A stretch of 64,000 nucleotides of DNA from Ligustrum vulgare (taxonomy: Eukaryota; Streptophyta; Magnoliopsida; Lamiales; Oleaceae), in the NCBI GenBank assembly GCA_963555705.1, contig OY743189.1, forward strand, positions 1,071,501 to 1,135,500, read 5' to 3'. The notes below the pieces were generated by a model. The model ran no database searches and had not been told where the DNA came from. It was given only the letters and a program-made list of their open reading frames with translations. Both the position numbers and the translations under genes were made by a program. Each line of letters starts with the position of its first letter. Positions within the stretch are counted from its first letter, which is position 1. Below, in pieces: positions 1 to 9,784 of the stretch.

Positions 1-120
1 TTTTTTTTTTGTGTTTTGGAAAACGCATTTCTGAAAATGGGCAAAGTGAACGCGTTTTCAATATTTCCAAAAATCGAAAACTCAAAATGAGCTCAAAATA
101 GCAAAGAGAACGGGGCCTAA
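1..120. mobile_element. Terminal fragment of a hAT-like MITE (cut by window start)
   Basis: The inward end reads CAAAGAGAACGGGGCCTAA. Its reverse complement matches the left end of the element at 14542 (TAAGCCCCTGTTCTCTTTG). The interior is rich in AAAACG and TTTTGG words, as in that second copy. Only one end is inside the window, so neither the length nor a target duplication can be checked. Confidence 0.5.
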
Positions 121-215
121 AAATGTCCAAATTAAGAAATAAGTCTTACATCAACATTAAAAGAACAGAAACAGGAAATTAATAGTCTCACATCGACATA
201 ACACAAACTGAACCA

Positions 216-1693
216 TTATGGAAAGTAATTGTTGAAATTCAAATTCGAATTATTGTAGTCGTTACTAGCAATACCCGTGAACCCATCATTCTGCATGCCA
301 TTGTAAGAATACTGTGGGTGATATGGGTCATCCAACTTGAAAAGATTGGTAAAAAATGGCAATTTTAGATTCAAAATAAAATGTCTACAAATATTTAAAT
401 CAATCCTTAAAATATATATTTTTGACTAAATACATAGCTATGCAGCATCGGGCAAGTCCTTTTATCGTGACCACTAACTTTACAAACTCGGCATGTTCTG
501 TTTGATTGGCACATTGTCTTCTCTTTGGATGACTTTAATCGCTTCCCACACCCTTTCGCTCTAACGACATTTGGATTACATACTGCTGGAGTCTCATCTC
601 CACTTTTGCTCATCCCAATATTTCCACCATTGTCTATATCTTGAAACCTAATGTGCAAACCTTCGAATTCATCCTATAGAAAAGTGCTGCGAGCATCTGT
701 CAAAGCCGCATCATCCACCAACAACGAAGCCTTCTATGATAGTAACCCATGCCCTGCCATTAATGACCAAATAGAACCATCATCAATTGATAAACCAGCC
801 AAATGCTCATGTCTTAATCTAACCTTTGCATGCTTTGTCTACCTCTTTAAAATATATTTATCCGGTAACAACAGAACCTATTTTTTCTTTAAATAACAAA
901 GCATATGCCGGCATGGATACCCGTCGAACTCAAACATACGACAACTACACGATATGTAATCATTCTCCGTGTAATAAGTCACCTCATGATGCCTATCAAA
1001 ATTTTTGTCAAGCTCAAAACACTGAATGTTGTAGACCTTAGCATCAATCGAGTTCGATCCCTTTGAAATAATGTATAAGTTACTTTGCTCAATTTCCTTC
1101 TGGAAAAACATAAATATATGTCTCGTGTATACTTGTACCATCTGCTGCTCCATCATAACAACCGAGGCCAATCTCGGTTGTTCAACTATATCAGTATGGT
1201 TGGTAACTAATTCTTGGTGACGTTGATGAGCTAACGCCCTATTGAAACTTGTGATGAAATTAGTCAATGAGTTATTTTTGTTTACATACCACTTCAAAAA
1301 TGAATGATTACTCTCAACTCATTGGCTGCTAGACATTCCTACACTGAATACATGTTTGACATACACTGGGATCCATCTACTGCGTATTGAGTACATGTTG
1401 ATCAACCATTCATTGTTGTCCAGATTTGTGGTCTCCATTAACTCAGTCCATCGTTGTTAAAACTCATCGGGTGATTCAGAATCTTTAATAATATTCAACA
1501 TCCTGTGATAATGCTCCCTATACAACATAGTATTGATTTTTTCAGAAAACTTATTTAAAATGTGCCATAAGCAATACCGGTGCAAAGTAAATGGCAATAC
1601 CATTCTGAAGGGCAAAAAGGGAATAAAAAAGCTGTAAAAATCACGCCAAGTGAACAGTGAGATGCCATATATGGAGTCCCACTGTTCACCCAC
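216..1693 (-). pseudogene. FAR1/FRS-family (MULE-derived) transcription factor-like pseudogene, C-terminal half
   Basis: Read on the minus strand, the frame starting near 1693 encodes the end of a MULE transposase-like domain, including HRYCLWHIL. It continues through WIPVYVKHVFS and VESNHSF, typical of FAR1-related sequences, into a SWIM zinc finger (CSCRMFEFDGYPCRHML) near 890-930. A zinc-knuckle segment (CRVCKVSGHDKRTC) lies at about 440-510. A last exon at about 216-336 ends with an Asn-rich tail and a stop, with a plausible acceptor (TTTTCAAG) before it. Two in-frame stops, at 1457-1459 and 1319-1321, interrupt otherwise continuous family similarity, and the N-terminal FAR1 DNA-binding domain is not seen. 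FAR1/FHY3 relatives are transcription factors domesticated from Mutator-like transposases. The broken frame suggests a dead copy; a decayed MULE transposase is the alternative. Confidence 0.7.
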
Positions 1694-2172
1694 GCAATTT
1701 TACTGATGAAAATAATGTCTGGTTGGATCAAGTTTTTCCCTTTAATTTTCCGTTTTATTCTAATTTGGAGTTGGATTGGAGATGACCTTAATTAACATGT
1801 CAAATTTTGAATAAAATTACAATTTCACTAGTTTGATTTAGGATAAATTACACCTAGGATCTCTAACCTTCGATTTCTAGCACTTTCAAGTTTCAAAAAT
1901 CCATGTTAGAGGTCATTTTTAAATGGATTGTGTCATATCAACCGTTTAAATGTTGAGTTTTTAATAAAATGGCCTTATTCTCCTAAATTTGACTTAAAAA
2001 AATAAATAAAGAAAATAAAACGACAAATAAAAAAATAATAAAGAAATATGAAAATAAAAATGAAGATGCCCAACCTCGACGAAATAAGCGGAAAAACTTT
2101 CCTATTGTTAAAGCTTTGTTTCCATCTGAAATATTTTGGCTTCCCGCAATATGACGGTGCAACTATCACCAC
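1694..2172. other. A+T-rich non-coding stretch
   Basis: I see no gene, terminal repeat or tandem array here. The sequence is A+T-rich with A-rich and T-rich runs. Upstream exons of the FAR1-like pseudogene would be expected here but could not be recognised. Confidence 0.4.
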
Positions 2173-2173
2173 C

Positions 2174-2575
2174 AAGGGATGTCAACGAGTCGAGTCAAGC
2201 TTGCTCGTGAGCCCAAAATCAAGGCTCAAGCTTGGGTTAAGCTTTTTTTGGACTAGCCGAGTCGAGCCAAAGTTCATCTCCAAAAATAAGGCTTGACCCG
2301 AGCTTTAAGCTCAAACTTTTTTTAGTCGAGTCAAGCCAAGTCTCGAGCTTTTATCATTAATTTTTTTTATTTTTATAACAAAAATTTATAAATTTGTTAT
2401 TGAAAAGATATATATAAAACAAGCTAAACCAAACTTGCGGTCGAATTTCATGGCTCGAGCTCGCATCGAACCTTTTAGGCGAGCTTCCCGAGCCAAAGCC
2501 CGTCACTAAAAGAAAAGCTCGGCTCGAGCCGAGCCGAGCTAAGCCCGAGTGGGTCGAACCATTTTGCCATCCCTA
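2174..2575. mobile_element. Short non-autonomous hAT-like element
   Basis: The left end AAGGGATGTCAACGAG and the right end TTGCCATCCCTA form an imperfect inverted repeat of the AGGGATG-GCAA type common in plant hAT elements. Flanks ATCACCAC (2165-2172) and ATCGCCAC (2578-2585) match at 7 of 8 bases and are a plausible aged target duplication, although that placement shifts the ends by one or two bases. The interior is filled with GAGCTCGAGCC-like words and has no ORF of note. Confidence 0.6.
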
Positions 2576-2614
2576 CCATCGCCACAACCTCTAGTCTTGG
2601 TGCCAGCTATTCTT

Positions 2615-2782
2615 TAAGGCCCGTTTGTTCCCATTCATTTTTTTAAAAGATTCTCTAAAACTCATTTTCACCCACACATTTCTATAGAACCACCATTTTT
2701 CACACTTTTCAACTAAACATTCTCTAAAAAATAAAAAATTCCTCAAAAACTGGAAAAATGATTGATATCAAATGGGCTCTTA
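2615..2782. mobile_element. Small MITE
   Basis: The left end TAAGGCCCGTTTGTTCCCAT and the reverse complement of the right end (TAAGAGCCCATTTGATATCA) are imperfect inverted repeats. The element is about 168 bp and non-coding. The superfamily is uncertain because no clear target duplication could be fixed. Confidence 0.45.
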
Positions 2783-3092
2783 GCCTGTGTTTGGTAAAGC
2801 CCCTTTTTTTGTTAAACAAAAAATTTGTTGTTTTTATGTAAAATGTGTAGTTTAGAAGGGTTTCAAAGAAATGTGTGTAGCTATAAAGTTATTTACAAGT
2901 TACCAGTCCCTGTTTAATGTTGTTTAAAAAGAGTTTATTTGAAATAAATAGTAGATATTTGAGAAGGTGTGGTTAAAAAGTAAGAAATCTTTTTTAAATT
3001 TATGTGTAATATTTTTTATTGATAAATATGTGGTTAAAAAGAAGATGAAGAAAAAATATGTTAAATTTTTAAAGAGGATCAAACAGTAGGCA
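2783..3092. mobile_element. Tourist-like MITE (probable)
   Basis: The left end GCCTGTGTTTGGT and the reverse complement of the right end (TGCCTACTGTTTGAT) are similar, and TTA triplets flank both ends (2780-2782, 3093-3095). That combination is usual for PIF/Harbinger MITEs. The interior has a copy-like relative at about 14110-14300, where similar TTAAAAAGAAGA words recur. Confidence 0.4.
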
Positions 3093-3141
3093 TTATTTCC
3101 CAAGTTATGCCTAGACCTGACCATTTTAACCGGGACCGAAC

Positions 3142-3146
3142 CTCTC
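3142..3146. other. Target-site duplication, left copy (CTCTC)
   Basis: CTCTC immediately precedes the left LTR and is repeated exactly at 13182-13186 after the right LTR. This fixes the element borders. Confidence 0.9.
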
Positions 3147-6100
3147 TGTAGCGCCCCGAGTTCCGTATACCCGATTCACTACGTCATTTTCTGTCTAAAT
3201 TTTTCGAATAATATTTTTGCGGAAGAAATAATTGAAATTCATTTTTGGCAACATTAAATAAACTGTAATGGCCGCTAAATTTGAAAACATTTATGAAACC
3301 ATTTGAAATAGTAAATCGAACCATTAATATTGTAAAGAAATTGCCAATGTCATAATTTCTCAAATAAATGAACTTCTCTAAATTATTCGATTGTTTGAAA
3401 AATACGGAAATCATTAACGTCAAACTTTCAACCGTTTAACGATTATTGCCACCATCATTCATCGCTCGCCACCGTCTCCGAAATCTGCAAAACTGTTAAA
3501 AAGTAGGGTGAGTATTTCATGGGGGAAATACTCAGTAGACTCATCGCATATTAATTTAATTTATAAGATGATTAAACACATAAATCCCGGCTCTTTATAA
3601 AACGGGCATTGATAGAGCTTCTTTATAAAACTGCTCTTGATAAAACTCATATTGTGCATTACAGCACGGGACATATTTTGCAAATCATAGGCTCTTTGAA
3701 AACAGCTCTTTGAAAACCATATACTTATAAAAATATTTTAATTATGCCAAGCATAATTTCTTTTGAAAGCATAACATAAGATATGATTGAAATCCTCATA
3801 AACATAAATAGACACAAGAACTTTACCGAACTTAGGTGGCAAGAATTCTTATGCAGTAAAATCATAATAACAGTAAGTTTTCATCATAACATAGGATAAT
3901 ATCAAAATCCTCATAAACATAAGAATTTTACCGAACTTAGGTGGCAAGAATTCTTATGTAGTAAGTCATAATAACAGTAAGATCATAATAACAGTAAGTA
4001 TACCAAAACATAATTCATGAAATTCATAGGGATCATTTCCATCATAACATAAGATAGGATCGAAATCCTCATAAACATACGCGACAGGAATTTTACCGAA
4101 CTTAGGTGGTAAATCCTCATAAACATATGGAAAGACAGGAATTTTACCGAACTTAGGTGGTAAATCCTCATAAACTTATGGAGACACAAGAATTTTACCG
4201 AACTTAGGTGGCAAGAATTCTTATGTGTAGCAATGATCCAAAACATATAAAACATTATCGTAAAAACATAGGGTATACTTACTTTTCATAAAAACATAAG
4301 GTATATTTACCTTTCATAAAACATACTTAATTTTCTTGAAAATTGACTTTCACAAGTCACATGACATTCATATGAAATCATAATTTAAATCAATTAATAA
4401 GTGCGAGTCTACCTCAAATCCGACGAGTGCAAAGTTGAGCGGGAATGACTTCAATTTCTTTAAATTCTCCGTACGCTTCGTCTTAGCCAATAAGTCACTT
4501 TAGTCTATCGAATATATAGTTCAAAATGATAAATTATAATTTGAGGACTAAAATTGATGTTTTGAAAGTTGAGGGACTAAAATGAATACTTTTGAAAGTT
4601 CAGGGACTAAAATAGATACTTTTGATAGTTGAGCTTAAAAGTAAATCAACGGTGACTGAAATAATAGATTTTGAAAATGAAAGGGCTGATTAAAACTCAT
4701 TTAAAACTTTGGGGCTGAAATGGATAACTTAAAAAATTGGGGACTGATTTGAAAACCTTTTAAAACTTGGGGACCAATATTGCAATTTCTGAAAATAAAT
4801 ATATATTATCAATCTCTTTCTCTCTACCCTAATCAGATGCATTCAAAGATAGGCAAAGACGAAGGCGGAGACAGAGATGAGGCAGGGGTTGTGACGAACC
4901 AATCTTCAACCGGGGATTTTCCGGTGCAACGCCGGCGCTGGGATGGGGTAATAAAAAGGCTGGGTTTTTGGTGTTGATTCGAGGTGAATCTGAGGCTCAA
5001 GATCCGATCTTGGCTGCGATTTCCAGTGACAAATCCATTCACTGGCGACGGTCGAAGTAGGTAGGTATCTTAGTTCACTTATTTCTTGTTTTGATTTTGA
5101 GTTTGGGGCCGGGCTTGGAGATTTGAGGTTGGGCAGTGTTGAGGTGGTAGTGATCGCGAGTGACTGCAGAGGCGATCTTGGAGTTAATGGTGGAATTGGT
5201 GACTGGATTGAAATGTGATGGTTCGGACTGTGAGTTGGAGGTGGTAACTTGGCAGTGATGATACTGATTGCAGTGTAAATGGTTTGTGCAGTGGTTTGGT
5301 GTTGATGCAGACTGTGATGGTGGAGATTGAGTGATTCCAGTGTAGTGGTTGGTTGTGACATGGCTGAAGGTTGGCGAATTGGTGGTGCTTGACTGGATTG
5401 ATGAAGTAATCGTCATAGCTATGGTTCAGTTTGATGGGTTGGCAGTGGTGGATTGGAATTGGAAATGTGATTGCAGGATTGAATTGTGCAGTTTGGTGAT
5501 GATGATGATTGGTGGTGCTGCAGGGGTGGTGACGGTTGAACTGTGGTTTGAGTTGATTGTGGAACTTCTCCAGGTTGGGCAGCAGTAGTGATTTGATGAT
5601 GGAGATGATGAAAGTATGCAGATGATGGAGACTTGTTGTTGGATTGGCAATAGGTAATGGCTTTGCAATGGTGAGGTTGGCCCGTGATTGAGGTTCTGCA
5701 GTGTACTGATGGTTGTGTGAGGGATATTGTAGTTGAGGCAGCATAATGCAGTTTGGTGATGGTTTGATCGATGATGGAAAAGTGAAGGTGGGATGAAGAT
5801 ATCTTTAAAGGGAAAAAGAAAGAAAAGAAAATAATTAGTGGGAATAATTGAGTGGAATATGGGTTGGTGATGATAATGATGATGCTTGTTGATGGTTGTA
5901 TAATGTGGTATGAGTGAGATGATTGTGTGAGGTTGGCTGCGTGAGGGTGGGGATTATGGTGATGATGGTCTTGAATGGAGGTGATGGTATAATGATGAAA
6001 TAGTGGGTTCTTTGTTAGGTGTAGTGAGTTGGAATGAGGTGGAAAGAAAATGGTGTTGGGACAAAATGATGAATTTGATGTAAAGATGAAAACGTGGATG

Positions 6101-6528
6101 AAATTAGGTGGATATAGATTATGATTAATTTAGGATAATTAACTAAAAATTAGACTAATTTCGATTAGGAAAAGTATTTAAAACTGATATATTTTGGACT
6201 GAAAATAAATTTGAGAATAAATAAATTTTGAGATAAAAATTGAATTACGTATTTGGACTTAAAATAATTTGAATAAGGAAAATTGAGATATTTTAATAAA
6301 TTTGGAATTCAAAATGATTTTGAAAATAATACTTTGAATAAATAATTAAAATAACATAATTTTAGAAATTCGAATTTTAATTTAAAATCGAACAAATTCG
6401 ATATTTCTTGACTTGGCTAGACGAATTCGTCGCGGCGTTAATTTCAAAATAATAAATGAAATAGTAGCGACACAATTTTCTAAATATTAAAATAATTATT
6501 TATTGCATAAAAATTCTGGGTCGCTATA
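3147..6528 (-). repeat. 3' LTR of the cargo-carrying retrotransposon
   Basis: This copy is 3,382 bp and starts TGTAGCG and ends CGCTATA on the plus strand, an imperfect terminal inverted repeat. It aligns to 9800-13181 with a constant offset of 6,653 and no net indel. The two differences seen are T4599/A11252 and A4845/G11498. It contains five copies of a unit holding TTTTACCGAACTTAGGTGG (about 3815-4225) and a block of about 30-bp GGGACTAAAAT-like units (about 4535-4780). A long low-complexity stretch at 4900-6080 gives His/Thr/Ser-rich open frames on the minus strand, which I regard as composition-driven and not as genes. Confidence 0.93.
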
Positions 6529-6541
6529 ATCTTACCTCCTT
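6529..6541 (-). other. Polypurine tract
   Basis: On the minus strand this reads AAGGAGGTAAGAT, directly upstream of the 3' LTR, which is the expected place for the plus-strand primer. It follows the GGACGAAATTATTTT motif. Confidence 0.75.
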
Positions 6542-7060
6542 AAAATAATTTCGTCCTCGAAATTAAACTTACTTAATCTTATAATTTCTGAATACTTAAT
6601 CAGAATCTCTTCTTCTTATCATCGAAAATTCCCAAAATCATCAAAGAATTACCTGAATATTCTCTCTACGTAACATATCAACATAATATCATCAACTTAT
6701 CTTTCCAATATTTGTAACCCAAAATTCAGTAAACAAATATCTCCCAAAACTAAGATTCTATACTTAAATGTCACCATATTTCCTGCATAGTATTTCTTTC
6801 ACTTGTATATACGTATGAATTCTGATTCAATACGGTACTCATTTTACTTTCCACGTATCATCACATTATACCAAGATTATCATTATTACAACAAAATATC
6901 AGTACCCATAATCCAAGAAAATATTCCAAATCTCCAATCAAATCTCCTTTATCGATAAAGTAAACGGCGCATAAACTCTTGTTCCCTCTTTTCCATTAAA
7001 ATAATCCTGCTCTTTCTTGCTGGACACAACATCACGCGGATTCATTCATATCCTTGCGCT

Positions 7061-7069
7061 TTTAAATAG
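7061..7069 (+). promoter_or_regulatory. TATA-like box upstream of the Cys-rich ORF
   Basis: TTTAAATAG lies about 33 bp upstream of the ATG at 7102. The same 9-mer precedes the LOG ORF at 7870-7878, so the two plus-strand genes may each have a promoter. Position and sequence fit a TATA element, but no transcript evidence is available. Confidence 0.35.
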
Positions 7070-7101
7070 TTCATGCTGGGAAGAGGTTGAATCATCAAAC
7101 A

Positions 7102-7653
7102 ATGGATATCATCCTTTCTAACATTCGCAAGTATTATTCCAGTCTTCCTATGAATGATCTGAGAAAGATCTATAGAATAAGGCTCGAAAGATTGAGGTTG
7201 CTAATGGCTCATGATATTCCAGAAGATGTTCGCTGGTTGATAGAAGCAAAGGTTCGACTATCTGGTGAATTACCATCAACATTTCCAAAACATATGCCTG
7301 GTTTAGGCAAAAGCACGTTCGCAAAGAAACGAAGAGCAAAAAGGCTGGGTGGTTGCTACAAATGTGCTCGTTGGAATTGTGATACTCATTGCAAATCAGT
7401 AGGATATTCTTCTACTAATCGGGATGATAAAATCGAATTCATAAAGGGTGGACTGAGTAAGGAGTCTTTGGATGATATTCGACTGACTCTTGAGACGCAC
7501 CCAAGTGGTTATGTACAACGTGAACTTCTCTCCTTATACACTCAATTTAACGAGGACAAAAATCGTTATAGTCTCCAAAATATAATATCGAAAGATCCTG
7601 TTTGCCAGTCTGTTTTACAAAATGAGGCTTCTGGCAGTTCAGCAATGATATAA
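7102..7653 (+). CDS. Basic Cys-rich protein resembling carlavirus-type nucleic-acid-binding proteins (retrotransposon cargo)
   Basis: This is an intact 183-residue ORF. The ATG at 7102 has a good context (A at -3, G at +4), and the open frame upstream has no other ATG. Seen: a hydrophobic/helical N-terminal part with IPEDV at residues 39-43, a basic stretch KKRRAKR at 75-81, then a Cys cluster with C85, C88, C93, H96 and C97, followed by IEFIKGG at 111-117. About 65 further residues have no recognisable motif. Known: the order of a GxS-x-x-A basic block, a CxxC zinc-finger-like cluster and a short (I/V)xFIxxG segment is characteristic of the Cys-rich nucleic-acid-binding proteins of carlaviruses and related filamentous plant viruses. 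Those proteins act in RNA-silencing suppression or host gene regulation. Inferred: an endogenised viral-type gene carried by the retrotransposon antisense to it. Other zinc-knuckle proteins remain possible. The LOG gene follows 299 bp downstream on the same strand. Confidence 0.55.
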   Translation: MDIILSNIRKYYSSLPMNDLRKIYRIRLERLRLLMAHDIPEDVRWLIEAKVRLSGELPSTFPKHMPGLGKSTFAKKRRAKRLGGCYKCARWNCDTHCKSVGYSSTNRDDKIEFIKGGLSKESLDDIRLTLETHPSGYVQRELLSLYTQFNEDKNRYSLQNIISKDPVCQSVLQNEASGSSAMI

Positions 7654-7802
7654 GGTAAATCTTTTAAAATATTTTGCTGCTTTCTTTCACGCGTTTTGAA
7701 AATAAAATATATTTTCCTTTCTCGAGGTTTGATAAAGCTGGAAATAAAATATTTAATCGCCGAAAGGTGACAGCCTTGATACGATAAAAATATTCAAAAG
7801 TG

Positions 7803-7847
7803 GGTTGATTTTGTCAAAAGTAAATCTTTACTTTTTCAGAATCAATC
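7803..7847. repeat. Imperfect inverted repeat (hairpin) between the two cargo ORFs
   Basis: The arms are GGTTGATTTTGTCAAAAGTAAA and its near reverse complement ending CAGAATCAATC, with a 2-base centre. It lies just upstream of the TATA-like box of the LOG ORF and could be a regulatory palindrome or an RNA hairpin. Confidence 0.6.
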
Positions 7848-7869
7848 AAAAACAGTAAATTTTTCCGGC

Positions 7870-7878
7870 TTTAAATAG
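7870..7878 (+). promoter_or_regulatory. TATA-like box upstream of the LOG ORF
   Basis: TTTAAATAG lies 75 bp upstream of the ATG at 7953 and is identical to the box before the first ORF. The short leader between box and ATG is pyrimidine-rich near its end (TTTTCCCTTCTTTACT). This is inference from position only. Confidence 0.35.
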
Positions 7879-7952
7879 CCAAACATATTTCATAGTTCAG
7901 GCATCCCAAAATCACATCTTCTTCGTAAGTTTTCCCTTCTTTACTATCAAAG

Positions 7953-8606
7953 ATGGAAGCACCAAAACTTCGACAGATCAAAACTATTTGTGTATTTTGT
8001 GGATCAAAAGTAGGAAAAGGCTTCGGTTATCTAGAAGCGGCTGTAGATCTTGGAAAGAAACTGGGGGAAAAAGGTATCACTCTTGTGTATGGGGGTGGTA
8101 GCAGTGGTCTAATGGGTTGTGTTTCCCAATCTGCTCTTGCAGAGAAATCAAAAGTAATCGGTGTCATACCTGTCCCTTTGGTAGATGTTGCAGGCAAAAC
8201 ACGAGGGCATGAAGTTCAAACCTTATCCATCCATGAACGCATAACTTGTATGTTATATGGTTCTGATGCCTTTATAGCCCTGCCCGGAGGTTTTGGTACC
8301 TTAGAAGAAATCTTTAACATTACCTCGTGGGCTCAACTAGATCTCCATACTAAGCCTATTGGGCTTCTGAATGTTAACAATTTCTTTGATGGTTTGTTAA
8401 CCTTTCTTGATTATGCTGTGGAACAGGGATTCATCTCTCCATTTTCCAGAAGGCTTCTTATTTCTGCTCCTACTATTGATGAACTACTGGATAAGCTGCA
8501 GTCATATATCTCAATACAAGATCCAGCAGGGGTTAAGATAGATTGGTCACAAGGAAGGGGAATCAAGCGAAAATGGAGTCCGGTTAATGTAAACTTAACT
8601 CTGTGA
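7953..8606 (+). CDS. LOG: LONELY GUY-type cytokinin riboside 5'-monophosphate phosphoribohydrolase, intronless, inside the LTR retrotransposon
   Basis: This is an intact 217-residue ORF, the usual LOG length. LOG enzymes release active free-base cytokinin from the riboside monophosphate in one step, in the cytosol and nucleus. Seen: CVFCGS at 13-18, the nucleotide-binding loop YGGGSSGLMG at 46-55, an HER motif at 94-96, the family signature PGGFGTLEE at 111-119 (catalytic Glu), and SAPT at 171-174. The C-terminal tail with IDWS and a basic GIKRKW segment recalls the LOG10-like subgroup. The usual Lys after HxR is Ile97, which is unusual and could affect activity. Plant LOG genes normally have several introns and this copy has none, so it probably passed through an RNA intermediate. 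It lies antisense to the element, downstream of a hairpin and TATA-like box, and is followed by three repeats and AATAAA at 8927. The family call is confident; whether it is an active enzyme is unknown. Confidence 0.9.
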   Translation: MEAPKLRQIKTICVFCGSKVGKGFGYLEAAVDLGKKLGEKGITLVYGGGSSGLMGCVSQSALAEKSKVIGVIPVPLVDVAGKTRGHEVQTLSIHERITCMLYGSDAFIALPGGFGTLEEIFNITSWAQLDLHTKPIGLLNVNNFFDGLLTFLDYAVEQGFISPFSRRLLISAPTIDELLDKLQSYISIQDPAGVKIDWSQGRGIKRKWSPVNVNLTL

Positions 8607-8616
8607 ATCATAGAAT

Positions 8617-8827
8617 AGGTGGGGGTAGAGTACGGAGTATTCTCACTCTCGAGACACCCCTCCATTTACTAGGATTTCCTTAATGTTTAAATCTTGTGTG
8701 TACTTCAAAGATTCCAGGTGGTAGATTACGGAGTATTCTTACTCTCGAAACACACCTCTTTGAAGGTTTCTTTATTTCCTCAAAAGATCAGAGGTGGTAG
8801 GATACGGCTACTCCGGAAACACATCTC
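8617..8827 (+). repeat. Three spaced imperfect repeats downstream of LOG
   Basis: Units at 8617-8661, 8716-8757 and 8792-8827 each start AGGTGG and end CACCCCT, CACACCT or CACATCT. They contain TACGGAGTATTCT-ACTCTCGA or a shorter form. Starts are 99 and 76 bp apart. The ends are mutually complementary (AGGTG and CACCT), so each unit could form a small hairpin in the LOG 3' untranslated region. Confidence 0.7.
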
Positions 8828-8926
8828 TCATTCTGAGGATCTTTCCATGTTTTTCTCTTATGCTTTCGTGTGTTTCATGTATTTCCTTTCCAGTGTGACT
8901 CTTGTGTGTTCTCCTTATGAGAAAAT

Positions 8927-8932
8927 AATAAA
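8927..8932 (+). promoter_or_regulatory. Possible polyadenylation signal (AATAAA)
   Basis: AATAAA lies about 320 bp after the LOG stop codon and is followed by T/G-rich sequence (CGTTTGTGATGTAAATG). It fits the end of a plus-strand transcript covering LOG. Confidence 0.35.
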
Positions 8933-8939
8933 ATCTCTG

Positions 8940-9784
8940 CTATCATCTACTAAATCTCGTTTGTGATGTAAATGATCTTGCATGTCTAACCTTAATTCCT
9001 TTAGTGGATGCTTATCATATTATGCTCTTAATTCCAAATGATAAAATTCTGGATAGAGTCTCCCTTGTAATTTGGACTTATCCAAACCATAAGCATACTT
9101 CATAACTCACAATAATAAATAACTCCACATTTGATCACAACGATCTAAAAATATTGAAAACGATTCCAACACTTCAATATCATCAAAATATCCCATAATT
9201 CAATTCATAATTCCTCAACATAGAAATTTCAAATCATATTTTTCAATATCACAATATTACTTCCTTCCATACCTTAATTGGCTCAAAAGTTACTCATACT
9301 TATAAATATATGCCATAAATCATATTCCCAAAATTTATTCACAAAGCCAAACTTCATAATAAATTTCTCTTCAACATAGAGGCATAATAAATTAACTCAA
9401 CATAATATCCATTACTTAATTCTCAATAAAATCATATTATTCCCATTATGCTCAACACTCGTTTTCTTTAAAAAAAAATTCTCATAATCATACATTAAAG
9501 CATATAAGTTATGACAAAGCATAACAACATCATTATTTTCGAAGAAATACATTCTTATTTCTCATAAATCATAAGTATCCGAAATACTCTTCATTCTTTC
9601 TCATAAATCAATAAAATGAGTATTCGAAATACTGAAATAACTTTAAACATCATAAACTTCTTTACCTCGGAGTTGGTGGAACGAATGATGGCAGTGGCAA
9701 TCTTCATCAATAAAAATCTTATAATGGAAAATATTTCTTAAAATTCTTTTTGAAAATTTTACCAGTCTACAGAAACGCAGACTA
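8940..9784. other. Non-coding part of the retrotransposon interior (leader side)
   Basis: This is A+T-rich sequence with no ORF and no similarity that I recognise. On the minus strand it is the 5' leader just downstream of the primer site, where packaging and dimerisation signals would be expected in a non-autonomous element. Confidence 0.5.

Noticed and set aside
3184..3423. 79-codon minus ORF repeated at 9837-10076
   Set aside because: It is repeated only because it lies in both LTRs. No start context, domain or conservation in the diverged solo LTR was seen.
4906..5744. Overlapping His/Thr/Ser-rich open frames on the minus strand (also at 11559-12397 and 37212-37949) as possible genes
   Set aside because: They lie in a low-complexity part of the LTR, occur in several frames at once, and show no domain. 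The related solo LTR has a different, equally biased frame.
7087..7101. Upstream extension of the Cys-rich ORF to 7087
   Set aside because: The extension would start at TTG. The first ATG, with good context, is at 7102.
8411..8665. Minus-strand ORF opposite the LOG 3' end
   Set aside because: Shadow of the LOG coding frame; no family features.
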